The notes below the pieces were generated by a model that worked only from the letters and a program-made list of their open reading frames with translations, did no database searches and was not told the DNA's origin. DNA of 64,000 bases. Origin: Terana coerulea. Lineage: Eukaryota > Basidiomycota > Agaricomycetes > Polyporales > Phanerochaetaceae. A program made the translations under genes and the position numbers. This document shows, in pieces, positions 22,108 through 32,935 of this stretch; position 1 is the first letter of the stretch, and every line of letters begins with the position of its first letter. The stretch covers positions 51,216 to 115,215 of the forward strand of contig JAKOGH010000854.1 of the NCBI GenBank assembly GCA_024811115.1. Reading direction: 5' to 3'.

Positions 22108-23705
22108 GAATTGGTGTAATCTAGATCTATAGAGGATATTCATAATGTGATACCTGCTTGTCTCTTCAAGCGTAACACCACTCGTGGGCTGCTCTACCTC
22201 CTTAGAGACGCTGCAATGGCGGCAATGGCCTTGTATTTTGCTATGCATATCGACTTGCTTCCGAGGTACTCGCTGATTGTGGGCCGCCTGGGTTTCTTTG
22301 GGTCCGAAATGCTACGGTGGAGTTTGTAGCTGGTTTAGTATGTCTACCGACTTTACTATGCATTGTTTCAAGGCTTAGTGACTTCTTCTGTGCAGCTGGT
22401 GGTTCCAGGGACTCATTTTCACTGGAATATTGGTCATTGGTCATAAGGTGACTGTAACAGTATAGTCTCATCTTGAAAAGCATTACTCAAGCTTTGTACC
22501 CTGTCAAAGTGCGGATATAGAGTGTTCTCTGAGAACAAGCTCATTTGTGACGTCGCGAGGCTTTGTAGGTCGCAGCTCTTTAGTTTACGTTTGAACCGCT
22601 CTGATAGCCATTGTTTCCCGTAGTTGATGCATACGGCTTTGTGGATGCCTTACTTTAGCTGGAAGATCTCACACCATTGCCACCACAGCACACATGCATC
22701 CATGGAGCGCGACAAAGTTTACGTACCCTGGACGGCAAAGTGAGCTGAATATTCCTGATGAGAAGCACAGTCCCATTGACTATGCTGAGTACCTTGGAGA
22801 CATGCCCTTGTACACCTTGTATATGCTCGTAAGGCAGCAGCTGTTAGCATTTCCGGCATACCTTTGTAAGCCGCTCATTGTCATTCACCTATTGTTTCAG
22901 GGATACTGACGTGTCTCAATAGTGTGCAACGTCTCTGGTCAGTGAAGCTACCCAAAGTACACCAACCATTTTGATTGTAAGCCTCCACCATGTGTCTGCT
23001 GTAGGATACGGTGGACATTAATGCATGTCATTAAACAGCGAATTCAGTCATCTTCATGAAGAGCCAGCGTGGTGTTGTCATCGCATCGAACATTGGTATT
23101 CTGGCCATGATATACGCAGTGCGCTTTGCGAGTGCGACTTGGAGTTTCGGCGGATGTTGTGAAGTACTATGGCATACCCTGGCTGTGCGTGAGCTACTGG
23201 TTCATCATGATCATGTATCTTCACCACACCGACCCCGCGCTACCTCACTACTGGAGTGGTGCGTGAATATATGCACGTGGTGCTGCTGCTACAATAGATT
23301 GCGACTTTCTCAGCTAGATGGGCGACTTCTTTTGCATGGTGTCACTCACTTCCATGTCATCCACCACTTCTTCCCAAAGATGCCTTTCTGTGCGCTTTAT
23401 TCACTCCAATGTACCTCTTATATATGCTAACAATGATGCAGACTATGGTCCAGAGGCAACTGAATATTTGAAGGAGTTCATTGGAGAACATTACCACCGT
23501 TCTTCCAAGCCCGCCTTCCAAGTGCTCTGGGATAATTACAATGGCTGTCAGTTTGTTAAGAATGTTGGTAAGTGCAATTGTTCACACAATGTCCCATGCA
23601 TCGACTTACGTTGCTTGTTTCTTAGGCAGCATTCTATTTTACCGCAATATGCAGGGCAAGCCAGCCAGAGTCGGCAATGAACATCTGGCTGAGAATGCCA
23701 AATGA
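22108..23705 (+). pseudogene. delta-12-type desaturase copy 2, His box 1 destroyed
   Basis: Homology to the copy at 1-1694 starts at an intron acceptor followed by SIEDIHNVIPACLFKR and runs to a normal stop after HLAENAK (23705). The exon for the N-terminus is missing. A TAG interrupts the frame near 22330. The first histidine box is changed at both ends of its intron: HE has become HK (about 22446) and CGH has become CGY (about 22506). The later parts [22 protein letters not shown] and HVIHHFFPKMPF are still readable, although one histidine-box position differs (HHRHH to HHCHH). Loss of iron ligands makes activity impossible even if the frame were open. It lies 3' of the plus ACOX in the same orientation. 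Confidence 0.9.
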
Positions 23706-25470
23706 AGGAGTATGCTAGGCGGCGTCTGCGGCATAGGCAGAACAACGAGAATCAATTGTGATCATAGAATGTTGCCATGAAGCTTGCTCAGGGCCGCTCA
23801 GGTGCTACAAAGTTTTCATCCAAATCAGCTTAACTCTATAGAGTCTAGTGTTCCCTTCCCTTCCGGTACCCATGACTGCCTAGGCGCCCGTGTCACACGA
23901 AGGCAAATCGTTCATCCAGGAATGATGAAGTTGGGCTGTACCTGTACCTTTGGCTCTCTTTTGATTCACACATCCCTATTCTTGACCATCTAAAAACTGT
24001 TGCTTGCCCGATGATATATTGTGGCTTCTTTATGTCCTTGCGAACTCCATATGAGAGCGTCTTCTTCCCACGTCAAACTTCAGACCCTCAGTCCAGTTAT
24101 CACAGATTGCCATCTGGAAAAAAACCCCCTTCTAATTCATACCTTATGCTTCTTTTCTAGTGCTAAATTACTTATAGTGCCCTTTTTCACGCTTTGCCCA
24201 AATGCTTCGCTAAAATATAGATCATTTAGCTAATCTACCCCTATTAGTTGGCTAACTAGTTTTTTTGCCTTTCAGCATTCTAATCTGCTATTTACTCATA
24301 GCTTTTTATCAACTAATTCACTTTTTATCACTTACTAATGCCTTAGTGCATACTTTTATTAGCTTATCAACTAAGCTTCTTTTTACCTAATTTGTCACTA
24401 TTCTATATTTTATCAATAGCTTATGATTATATTCTTACCCACTTGAATGTTATTTGTGCCTCATTTATTACATTATTTAGAGCTTATCCAATATATCTTG
24501 CTATTGCTCTTATTTATTACTTAGATCCTTATTATCATATTGCTTAGAGCTAATTTGGTTCTATTTTGTACTTTTTGGGCTAATTAGCAAACTTGCATAC
24601 TTACTGAAAGCCAACCACAGATTAACAATACTCAGGCATGCGATAAGAGAACAGGAATGAACTATGTTCTTTGTTATAGTAGTGTAAGTCTAATGATACA
24701 TATAAGCACTGTAGAATAATAATGTACCTTCGTCACAGTGGTGTAAATCTGGGGACTACAACAAAGGGTGACTGTCTTTCAAGACAGAATTCCAAAAAGG
24801 AAAGGGCACTTGTAACCCTGCACCAGGGTTATATTTACACTATTATACTTTTAGAGTTAATGCAGCCATTACCCTATATTCTAACTCAGTTAGCATATAA
24901 ATGCATAATGGACTCCTTATTAGCTTATTTCTGGAAATATACAAAGCTTTCAGAATATTCTCAAAAGCACTAATTTTAAAGAGTGACGGCTTTGAATAAG
25001 AGCAAAACAGCATACTAAGTGTGTTTGTGAACACAGGTCGAGGCTTAGTATAGATTTGTGGCTAATAAAAGAATGCCCATGCGGGGACTTGAACTCAGGG
25101 TTGCCTGATTATAATCTTGTGCAGAGGTAACAGCTGTGCTATCATGGCTTAGGCACAAGTGTCTCAAACAAGTGTTCACAGTGGTTAGCACTTTGAAGCG
25201 CCTTCACGCCCTAGCGTTGTCTGAGTTGTTCATCTCCCTTCGTCCCCTATTACTAACTGACACGTCGCCTGCGTCACGACCTCCTACCACGACCCTTAGA
25301 ACCCCAAAAGCACCACACGAGACCAGAGGAAATGAAGGAAAGCCTGAAGGGGGCTCGCCTGGAGACTAGGTATGTGCTCCACTCGTCAGCGTCCATCACT
25401 AATACACTGCACCATCCGCGGCCGTGCTTGCACGGCTTGTAGATATTCTACAAGTAGGTCTCACCCATGG
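23706..25470. other. AT-rich gene-poor DNA
   Basis: From about 24120 to 24620 the sequence is strongly AT-rich with many TTAGCTTA-like words and no coding signal. The remainder has only short frames. No gene is recognised in this 1.7-kb stretch. Confidence 0.6.
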
Positions 25471-25479
25471 ACACTCGCG

Positions 25480-26205
25480 CGCGAACGCCCACGTAGGCAA
25501 GCATAACGCACCGGACCCAAGACTGGCCGACGCGCGCGGAGAGGCGACGCCAGAGGCGTGCCGCCGATGCGAGGCTGCTACGCACTATGCCAAAGGTCGG
25601 GACAGTGACCTCAGCACCCACGGTACTGACACCGCACAACATGCCAACACTGGCACATGAGAAGTGGCAAAGCATGGCGCACGCAAACTGGTGCAGGCAA
25701 ACGCGCGCCGATGTAAGGGACTGGTGCACAATATGAAGAGCCAGGCAGTGACATATAAGCACGACGCCGACCAATGCAGCCCGCACACAACGCCAACACT
25801 GGTGCGTGGGACATGGTGAAGCACAGTGCATGCAGGCCAATGTAGGGCGAGCGCACCGCCATTGCAAAGGGCTGATGTACAACATGAGGGACCAGCGCAA
25901 CAAGCTATATAGGCGCTGATGCTGAAAACACAGCACACGCATAACACCAACACAGGCACGCGGGCGTGGCGAAGCACGATGCATGCAGACAACACAAGGG
26001 CAAACGCTGATACACTGCGAAACCGGCATGTACAGCACGACGTGCAAGATATCGCAGGGCAGGACAATGGCACACACACATATGGTGCTAACGGACGCGC
26101 ACTACACCAGCGCCGGCGTGCAGGACGTGGCAAAGCACGACACGTGCAGGCCAATGCAGGCAAGCATGCCACCGTTACAAAGGGCCAACGCACAATGTGA
26201 GGGAC
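25480..26205. repeat. degenerate tandem repeat, period about 155-160 bp
   Basis: A motif close to CCAACACTGGCACATG... then GGCAAAGCA and GTGCAGGC recurs near 25628, 25788, 25940 and 26102, giving spacings of 160, 152 and 162 bp. Copies are diverged but share the order of words. The open frames on both strands (for example 25448-26077) follow from the GC-rich repeat and show the same periodic Cys/His/Ala pattern. I do not regard them as genes. Confidence 0.65.
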
Positions 26206-26552
26206 CAGAGTAGCAAGCTACGACCTGCGCAGCCCCGGGTTGAACCAATGACATTTTAAATCAACTTAACATGCTACAGTAATCCGGCGCTGATACCAGT
26301 AGACTATGAAGGCTTAAGTTCTCAGTTGCATGTCCAGGGCGTTATATGCGCGTTATCTTGGCGCTTAGGGTGTCTGGGACTAAGCACTGCACTGTCTTGT
26401 CCGCTCCTCCACCTCAAACACCCTGGGCCTGCACTCGCTCTTTGAAGGCTCCGTTGACCGCGTGGAAATGCTGGGAGTGCTTACGAGCATGACCTGGTAG
26501 CTTTTCACTGTATCTTGGCTGCTCAGTGTTTGGGGGAGAATCACGTGGGTAC

Positions 26553-26912
26553 TAGTAATAGGCAGGAGTTTGCAAACCCTCCAAGGGTTAAAGGTAAGGG
26601 TATGGAGGGTAAGGGTAAGGGTTGAGGAAAGTTAACCCTCGTCTGGTAGGGGTCTATATTCAAGCACTAGGCATATTGCTAGAGAGGGCTGCAAGTATTG
26701 TAAGTGCTTTCTATACCAATGCAAGCCACTCAAATAGAAGACTGACATTATAAGTAAGTGGGAAAAGGCATTTAAAACACCATTTTCAGCTTATTTTGGC
26801 AATGGTTTGAAGGGTAGCCCTCAACCCTTACCCTTCATGAGGGTAAGGGTATTGGAGGGTAAGGGTAAGGGTTGCCCTCTGAGCATGGAGGGTTTACCCT
26901 TGCCAATCACTA
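26553..26912. mobile_element. small hAT-type MITE, second copy
   Basis: This 360-bp element runs from TAGTAATAGGCAGGAGT to CCTTGCCAATCACTA with the 8-bp duplication GTGGGTAC (26545-26552 and 26913-26920). It carries the same CCCTTA/TAAGGG subterminal blocks as the copy at 10969-11325 and is in inverse orientation to it. No coding capacity. Confidence 0.9.
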
Positions 26913-27984
26913 GTGGGTACAGTGTTGCTGCAGAAGGGTCAGCTCATGCTGCACGTCAGCACAGAAGAGCTGCAGAGTGCATGATATTAGCTTTCTGCTG
27001 GAGCACAGGCGTAACTGACTGCATGATCCATTGTGGAGGGAACACACAAGAGCAGTGGCTCTTCAACATTCAAATTTGTGACTGCCGTGGTGGTTGGTGT
27101 CTGTGTCTGCATCCCATGTACAATGCCATGCTTGTTCTGACCTTCACGCTGCACAACGGCAACTTCCTCATTCCCAATACTGTATTGTTCTTATAGGATA
27201 ATTGGGCTGCGCTCAACTACACGTTGTTGGGAGGCTCAGAGGAGTTCATGATGGAGTACACATTGAGCCATCAACGGATGGGCTGCACATGCACAAGCTT
27301 GTGTGGATTATGGAGAATGACCAAGTCCCAAGACACCAGGAGAGTCGGTACTTCTTCAGGTGGAGGAGCGTTTGACTGCGAGGTCTGCGCAAGAGTGGGG
27401 CCTGGCATATACTGTGTTCTAAAAGATCGGCTTGCAATTGTGGTACTCACCAGATTCACTGTTTTTCAGCCAGCGAGTGCCACCACTTCTTTTGCTTTCC
27501 GTTTCAGCCGTGGGCAAGACTTTGTGTGAATTGCTGGTCCATTCTTCCGCGCAGAATACCACTTCTTGCAGTCCCTGCACTGCCAGTCCTGCAGAGGATT
27601 TGGGGCGCCCGCTTGTTATTCGATCATCCCATGCCTCGATATGAGTATGTCGTGTTACTCGAGCACTACTTCGAGTTTCGTGGGGCATTAAGCAGCGGTG
27701 GCGGTGTTGTGGCGTTGCTCGCAGTGAGTGCCCGAGGCACCCGACCTCGACCTCGGCGGCCAGGGATTACAAGCACCGGTAACTTATCATATTCACGTCT
27801 AAGTAGGCATATATATACTTATAACTGGGCCGGGCACCATTATGCACACTCATAATGGTACTCGGTAGCATTATCATCTCTCATAATCACGCTCGCCAGG
27901 CTTATAATCACTCATAATCATGGTCGCCGAGGTTTATTTGTGCGTATCTACACTTTTAATGTGCCCCGCCGCAGGTTATAATCT
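26913..27984. other. unrecognised open frames
   Basis: Plus-strand frames at 26807-27196, 27224-27529 and 27526-27855 are open but match no family I know. They may be remains of one spliced gene. The missing N-terminal exon of the MPO1 gene downstream should lie in or before this stretch, but I could not find it. Confidence 0.3.
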
Positions 27985-27992
27985 GCATATAG

Positions 27993-28650
27993 TAGTGTTG
28001 CCAAAGTTCAGTTCAGTTCGGTTCGGGTCCATTTTTGTCCGAACCAGAACCAGAACCAAGTGTTTAGCAGCTGAACCTGAACCGAACTGAACTGAACCAG
28101 TATGAACTGGTTCGGTTGGTTCAGTTCAGGGTTCGAACTGGTTCGAACCATTGAACCATGTATATATCAGCTTTACTCTGTCAAATCAGTATAATTGCAA
28201 TGGTAGATTATAATAGAGTTATATATTGACATTTAGAAGAGTTTGTATAGTGCAAAAGCCTTACATTATGATGTTTTGAAGCTCAGTCTGATAGAGGCTG
28301 CCAGTTGCCTTTTTTGGCAGCTATTGATGGCATCATATACACCAAACATAAGCAGAGTGACATTTGATGCTCAGTTTACAAGCACAACAATGAAAAATAG
28401 TTTAGACATGCTATAGTAAGTAAGTTCATGTACTTTTCTCTATGAATCCCAGTACAAATACACTACATAACATATACATGGTTCACGGTTCGAACCGGTT
28501 CGAACTTGGTTCAGAGCGTGACAGCCATGCCCCGAACCAAGAACTGAACCAAGTTATCTAGAGGCCAAACCAGAACCGAACCAAACCATGGGGTTCGGTT
28601 CATCGGTTCAGTTCTGAACCGCCGAACCGAACTGAACTTCGGCAACACTA
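27993..28650. mobile_element. non-autonomous hAT-type element, copy 2
   Basis: This 658-bp element has termini TAGTGTTGCC and GGCAACACTA and a perfect 8-bp duplication GCATATAG (27985-27992 and 28651-28658). Its interior is the reverse complement of the copy at 10593-11624, so the two copies lie in opposite orientation. It shows what that copy looked like before the nested MITE arrived. It lies just upstream of the recognisable MPO1 coding sequence. Confidence 0.93.
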
Positions 28651-28678
28651 GCATATAGTTTGAAAGCGCTTATAATCC

Positions 28679-29503
28679 AACCCTGATTTTCCTGACGTAC
28701 GCCATTGTCACCTGGGCGTACTACTGTCATGAACTTCTGGGGCGTCTCTAGGGTATTCTTTTCATTTCCATTGTCTTCTACCCCTATCTATTGTTCTCTC
28801 ATCGATACTCGTGGTTTCCGAGTATGTTTCTCTATTGTTCTGGACCGCTCTAGTGCATACACGAGGGATACCGGGTGGTACTGTACAGTTTAGGACTACA
28901 CATGTATAAGTAGCTACCGTCTGCAACAGAGAAAGCCAGTCTCGAGCTGGTCTGTTCCCCAGCTAGTTACTTGGAGACTGCACCACTATTTCCGTCCCCA
29001 GTTGAGAGCGTCGCACCTGGTACAGTTGTACTAGTTATTGTTGACAACTACTTTACACTCGAGCCTATAGCCGCAGTAAGTGCACATTCTTTTCCAGCGA
29101 ATTCTTTTTGATAATGTTCACTAGTCGCAGCTGCTCTTTGTACCACAGTATATCTTGACAGTGTTGCAAGCGACAGCGTTCGAAGGATATAGATCGAATG
29201 CCGCCGTCGTTGCTTTGGTTGTCCAAGCAGCCTCTTTCATCGCGCAGTTCATAGGTCACGACGTTGCGGAGAAGCGGGCGCCGGCACTGCTTGACAACTT
29301 CATCAGCGGTAAGACTTCATCTCCATCTTACTCTGTTGCTCTGGTTGAAAGGTTTTCCAGCGTTTGTGATGGCTCCCTTCTTTGTGCACATGGAGATACT
29401 TTTCAGCTTGGGGTACCGCCCTGCCCTGCGGCAATATGTTCAGGAAGGTGTCAAAGTGGAGGTCGAGAAGCTGAAGAAGATGGAGTTGGCAAGGGAGCAC
29501 TAG
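28679..29503 (+). pseudogene. MPO1: MPO1/DUF962-like protein, interrupted by a solo LTR
   Basis: Mpo1-type (DUF962) proteins are small ER membrane proteins; the yeast enzyme is a dioxygenase acting on 2-hydroxy fatty acids in phytosphingosine breakdown. Here TLIFLTYAIVTWAYY (28679-28724) is cut by the solo LTR at 28725-29046 and resumes as FTLEPIAA. After an intron come AASFIAQFIGHDVAEKRAPA and LLDNFIS. After a second intron come APFFVHMEILFSLGYRP and a charged tail ending at the stop at 29503. The QFIGH...EKRAPALLDN and APFF segments are family hallmarks. The N-terminal exon is not found. The LTR makes the gene non-functional unless it is spliced out. Confidence 0.85.
28725..29046 (+). mobile_element. 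solo LTR of the Gypsy element family
   Basis: This 322-bp LTR is closely related to the LTRs at 11737 and 19066. It is flanked by the 5-bp duplication ACTAC (28720-28724 and 29047-29051). No internal region is present, so it is a recombination product of a former full-length insertion in the MPO1 exon. Confidence 0.95.
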
Positions 29504-30266
29504 GTAGACGTTGCGTCACGGGCTGTGTTTGTCTGAGAACAAATCCACCCTTCCGATGAGCTGTACAACAATGTATTCATACTTGCATGCAATTATTACA
29601 AAGAACCGTACGTGCTACACTAAGGACAACGAATCAGGCAGCGCAGGTCGCAGTTGCCTTCCATGATTACCTACCGCACCCAGATTCTTCTTCTTACACG
29701 CTTCCGTTACTGGGAATTGGAGCTAGCTCGAACACGTTGGAGTGTGCATTCCACATACGCACGGAAGGCTTGCGGGCCTTGAAGACCTCCACTCGTAGTA
29801 TGAACCGCAAAAGAGTAGTGGTCACTAGGGCCCAGCTCATGCTACGCTTAAGTCAATGCTCTGACGCTCAGAAGGAGATGAGACAACGCACAACACAGTG
29901 AGAAGGATTTCTGCCGGCTTTTCAAGAACCTGTCAGACTACGCTGTGCTATGTTCAATTGAGAAGGGCCTACCGGGATGATCACTGCTATGACAAGGTTG
30001 AGTATGCGTAGAACTGGGTAGGCAGTTTTCAGTATAGTGAAGCTTGCTCATTGGTCAATGCACGAACCCAGTAGGCTCTGCGGTTTAGCGTCAGTGCAAT
30101 GTTTACTCTTAAATTCGCGGACCCACTATAAACCAGATCGCGCCATCGCGCTGGAGAGAGCCTACAACGTCGGCGGACTCCCGATAGGGGCGATCGAAGG
30201 AATTCAACGACCCGATAGATACGGCAACAACGTCCAATGCGACCTGATACGAGTCTTAAGTGCTTT
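29504..30266. other. no recognisable gene
   Basis: Short overlapping frames on both strands (29587-29901 plus, 30029-30274 minus, 30037-30366 plus) carry no family motif I recognise. It probably holds the downstream flanks of MPO1 and of the DUF6533 gene. Confidence 0.5.
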
Positions 30267-31161
30267 CTACACAAAAAGAAATGAGCCAGAGCGAACCAAG
30301 CAAGCCCAGAAGATTTTGGCTTCCACTGGCTGGGTAAGAAGAAGGCATATATCCAGTGGCTTGTAGTATACCGTGTTTGCTATGAGTATGTCGAGGTCAG
30401 CAATGAGATAATTTGGCATATGGCAGAACCACTTACCCCGATACTTGGCCATGGCAATGGCGAGAAACACTGCGGCGGGAATGTGGACCAAAGCAAACAC
30501 AGAACTGAGCACTATCATTGTCGTCCTTCGACAGTCCCATAGCTTATAGTAGTAGGACAACATGTACGCTGTCCGGGAGATGAGAGACGGCGCCTGAGGT
30601 AGTGGGTTATCTTACCGTTTCCAGAGGCCGAGGTGGTGCTGACTAGGCAGAGGATGGCAACGGGAAAGTTCTTGCAGCTAGGAGCCAGTTAGCCTCAGTC
30701 GTGGTGGCGTTTTTGGAGAGAACGCACCTCTGGAGGTGCGATAGCATTTTAAGCATACATTGGGTGCTGTTCAAATTATGGACTTACATCCTGATTCATA
30801 GGGCCTCTGATACCGCTGAGAACTACAGAAATGGTCAGAGAAGAAACACTGCCCTAGCATGATCAGAGCCTACCATATGCTGCGTATATCAAGCCACTTC
30901 CAACGATGGAACGGTTGAATAGGTACACAAACTTCGTGAGGTCAAACTTGCGAGACCAAATAAATTTAACCTCTGCATTCAAGGTCACGAAGAAGTCCCA
31001 GAGATAGAGAGACAATGCAGAACCTGCCCCAATAATCATTCATGTCAAGCCAAACCGTACATGTTTCGCCACGTACCGGAAAGAAATCTGGTCGCCGCCA
31101 AACCAGGTAAGCTGCTGTAGATAGTCCCTTGAACGGTGGACGGTAGCTGAGGCCCGGACAT
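30267..31161 (-). CDS. DUF6533-family membrane protein
   Basis: DUF6533 proteins are multi-pass membrane proteins of unknown function that are strongly expanded in Agaricomycetes. I chose the ATG at 31161 (MSGPQLPSTVQGTIY), whose exon ends ATRFLS. A GT-AG intron joins it to GSALSLYLWDFFVTLNAEVK and FIWSRKFDLTKFVYLFNRS, the DUF6533 signature. After further introns the frame gives RTAYMLSYYYKLWDCRR followed by a hydrophobic helix (SSVFALVHIPAAVFLAIAM) and runs to a stop at 30267. Splicing between about 30870 and 30570 is not certain. It is shorter than the 46-64 kb copies, so it may be truncated at the C-terminus. Confidence 0.72.
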
Positions 31162-32935
31162 CGGAGAGTTGACGACAGTAGTAGTGATGAATGTGGCAAA
31201 CTGTTCCGAGTCCGTGTATTTCAGAAATACGCAAAGAACTCGTAAGTCCACATATATGAGATGGAAGTCTATTGATTGACGTTAGTCTGTTAGCGTCATA
31301 GGTGGCAGTTCAACTTCCTTGTGACAAAATCTATCACTTCATATGGGGTGAACAAATCCTAATCTCCTGGCTCCATGTTGTCAAATGGCACACATCTTGC
31401 CCCTGACTTCCACATATAGTTGGTACTCCACCAGCTGGTCCGTGAACCAGGATGTTCACATCACAGCAGACGCTGGTATGCGATGCCTCCCTTCATCCTC
31501 TGTGCTAACCCGGTGTGAGTGCCCAAATATCGCGCTTGCTAGGTATCCAGGGAGCGAGCGTTTTGCTACAAGTAAGTGCCGAGAGCAAAAATCGGCTGAT
31601 GATCACGATAAGTGCCGCGAACAAGGAAGCCAGCATGGTATAAGACCTATAGTCAAGACGGAAGCCCTGCGGTCCGATTGTTACTTGATTGTCGACATTC
31701 GGGTGAAGCCCGAGCACGGAACGTCCGGCTGGTACAAGTCAAGCTTGTATAAGTATCACAGCATTAATAAGAGAAGGACTCCACACCTTGAATTAGAACT
31801 GTTCATCGGTATTGGGTTGTCTGGATAACCGCCACACAGTGCTTGTGCCAGGCAACTGAAGCGATGAGCGCACTGGATCAGTGCCCCAAGTTGGCACTGG
31901 TTGCATTCCAGACTAGCAATGCTGAATAAAACATGGAGGTAAGGAAAGATTTGAACGTTTCCCGAGCTTCGCTTTTGCACGCCGTCACGGTGCTCACCAC
32001 GTTCGAAAAATTCAACTGGAGAGCTTTGTGGCTGACGGGATGACGTATTCACGGCCGGGCTATTCCGTGAGCGTCTAATAGCGCCGTGGCGCCAGCCGTT
32101 TGCTGACTCGCGGCGGAGGAAGCAATCCGTAACCAAACTCTCATTCCCAAGCTCTCTCCGACATGCGGTCGATGCTGTGGGATGGCAATGCTCAACACGG
32201 CCATCTGGTAACACATTTCCTACTATTGCATCTGACGCGGCCGAACATAACAGTGCTTACGTTCGCGGCTGCTTGCCTTCCTCGAGCGGCGTGCGAGTAA
32301 TTCTGGCGGAGCTCATCCGCTTCTGGTTCCAGTTCTCTGCTCAACGGTGCCGCAGCACGAACGCATGCGCTCCGTTCATCGCCCGTTGAATCGGTAAGTA
32401 ATTTGCGTTCTTCCGTGCCCCTAAATCAACAGTGACGTGTCGGTGCGCGCGTCCAGAACATCTTGCAATTCGGACTCCGATTAGTCTGAACTCTGGTAGA
32501 AGCAGCGATACGGTCGCAGCTTCGGATCCTGTTCTTGCGACGTATCAGGAATGGAGCACGGGCACCCTTGTTGTGGAACAAGATAAGTATGCGGAACATA
32601 ACGCGGCTGGGAGGCCTCCTTCTCATATCAGACCCCAACTTCCTGGTGGATTTGGTTCAAGTCACAGAATGAAACCTTCTGCGGACAGAGTTCGACTTCG
32701 GAAACAACTTGTTGCCTCGTGGTAACCCCTGGCTCAACAGCTACCCTGTCCTCTGTGCGACTACCAGTACCAACTCGCCACCACTGTCAACACTAGTCAC
32801 TCAACGTACGGTATTGGTTCGCCAGTCCGGCTTGGAGAACACCGTCATACAGTAAGAGCCCGCTCGTCCATTCGTCTTTTCTGCTACTTACTGTGGTTAT
32901 GCACTCAGCGTGCTTGCTATACCCTGCCTTCCACA
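31162..32935. other. no recognisable gene
   Basis: Frames at 31385-31828 (plus) and 31756-32214 (minus) are open but have no known motif. One minus frame (31505-31717) includes a hydrophobic stretch. The last few hundred bases should contain the promoter of the MFS gene. Confidence 0.4.

Noticed and set aside
25061..25150. A tRNA-like stretch on the minus strand (GAGTTCAAGTCC with an ATTATAATC centre)
   Set aside because: The B-box-like word is there, but the T-stem, anticodon stem and acceptor strands do not pair, so it is at most a degenerate tRNA-derived repeat.
25448..26193. Two 200-codon Cys/His-rich minus-strand frames
   Set aside because: They follow the period of the tandem repeat and show no splice context or family motif.
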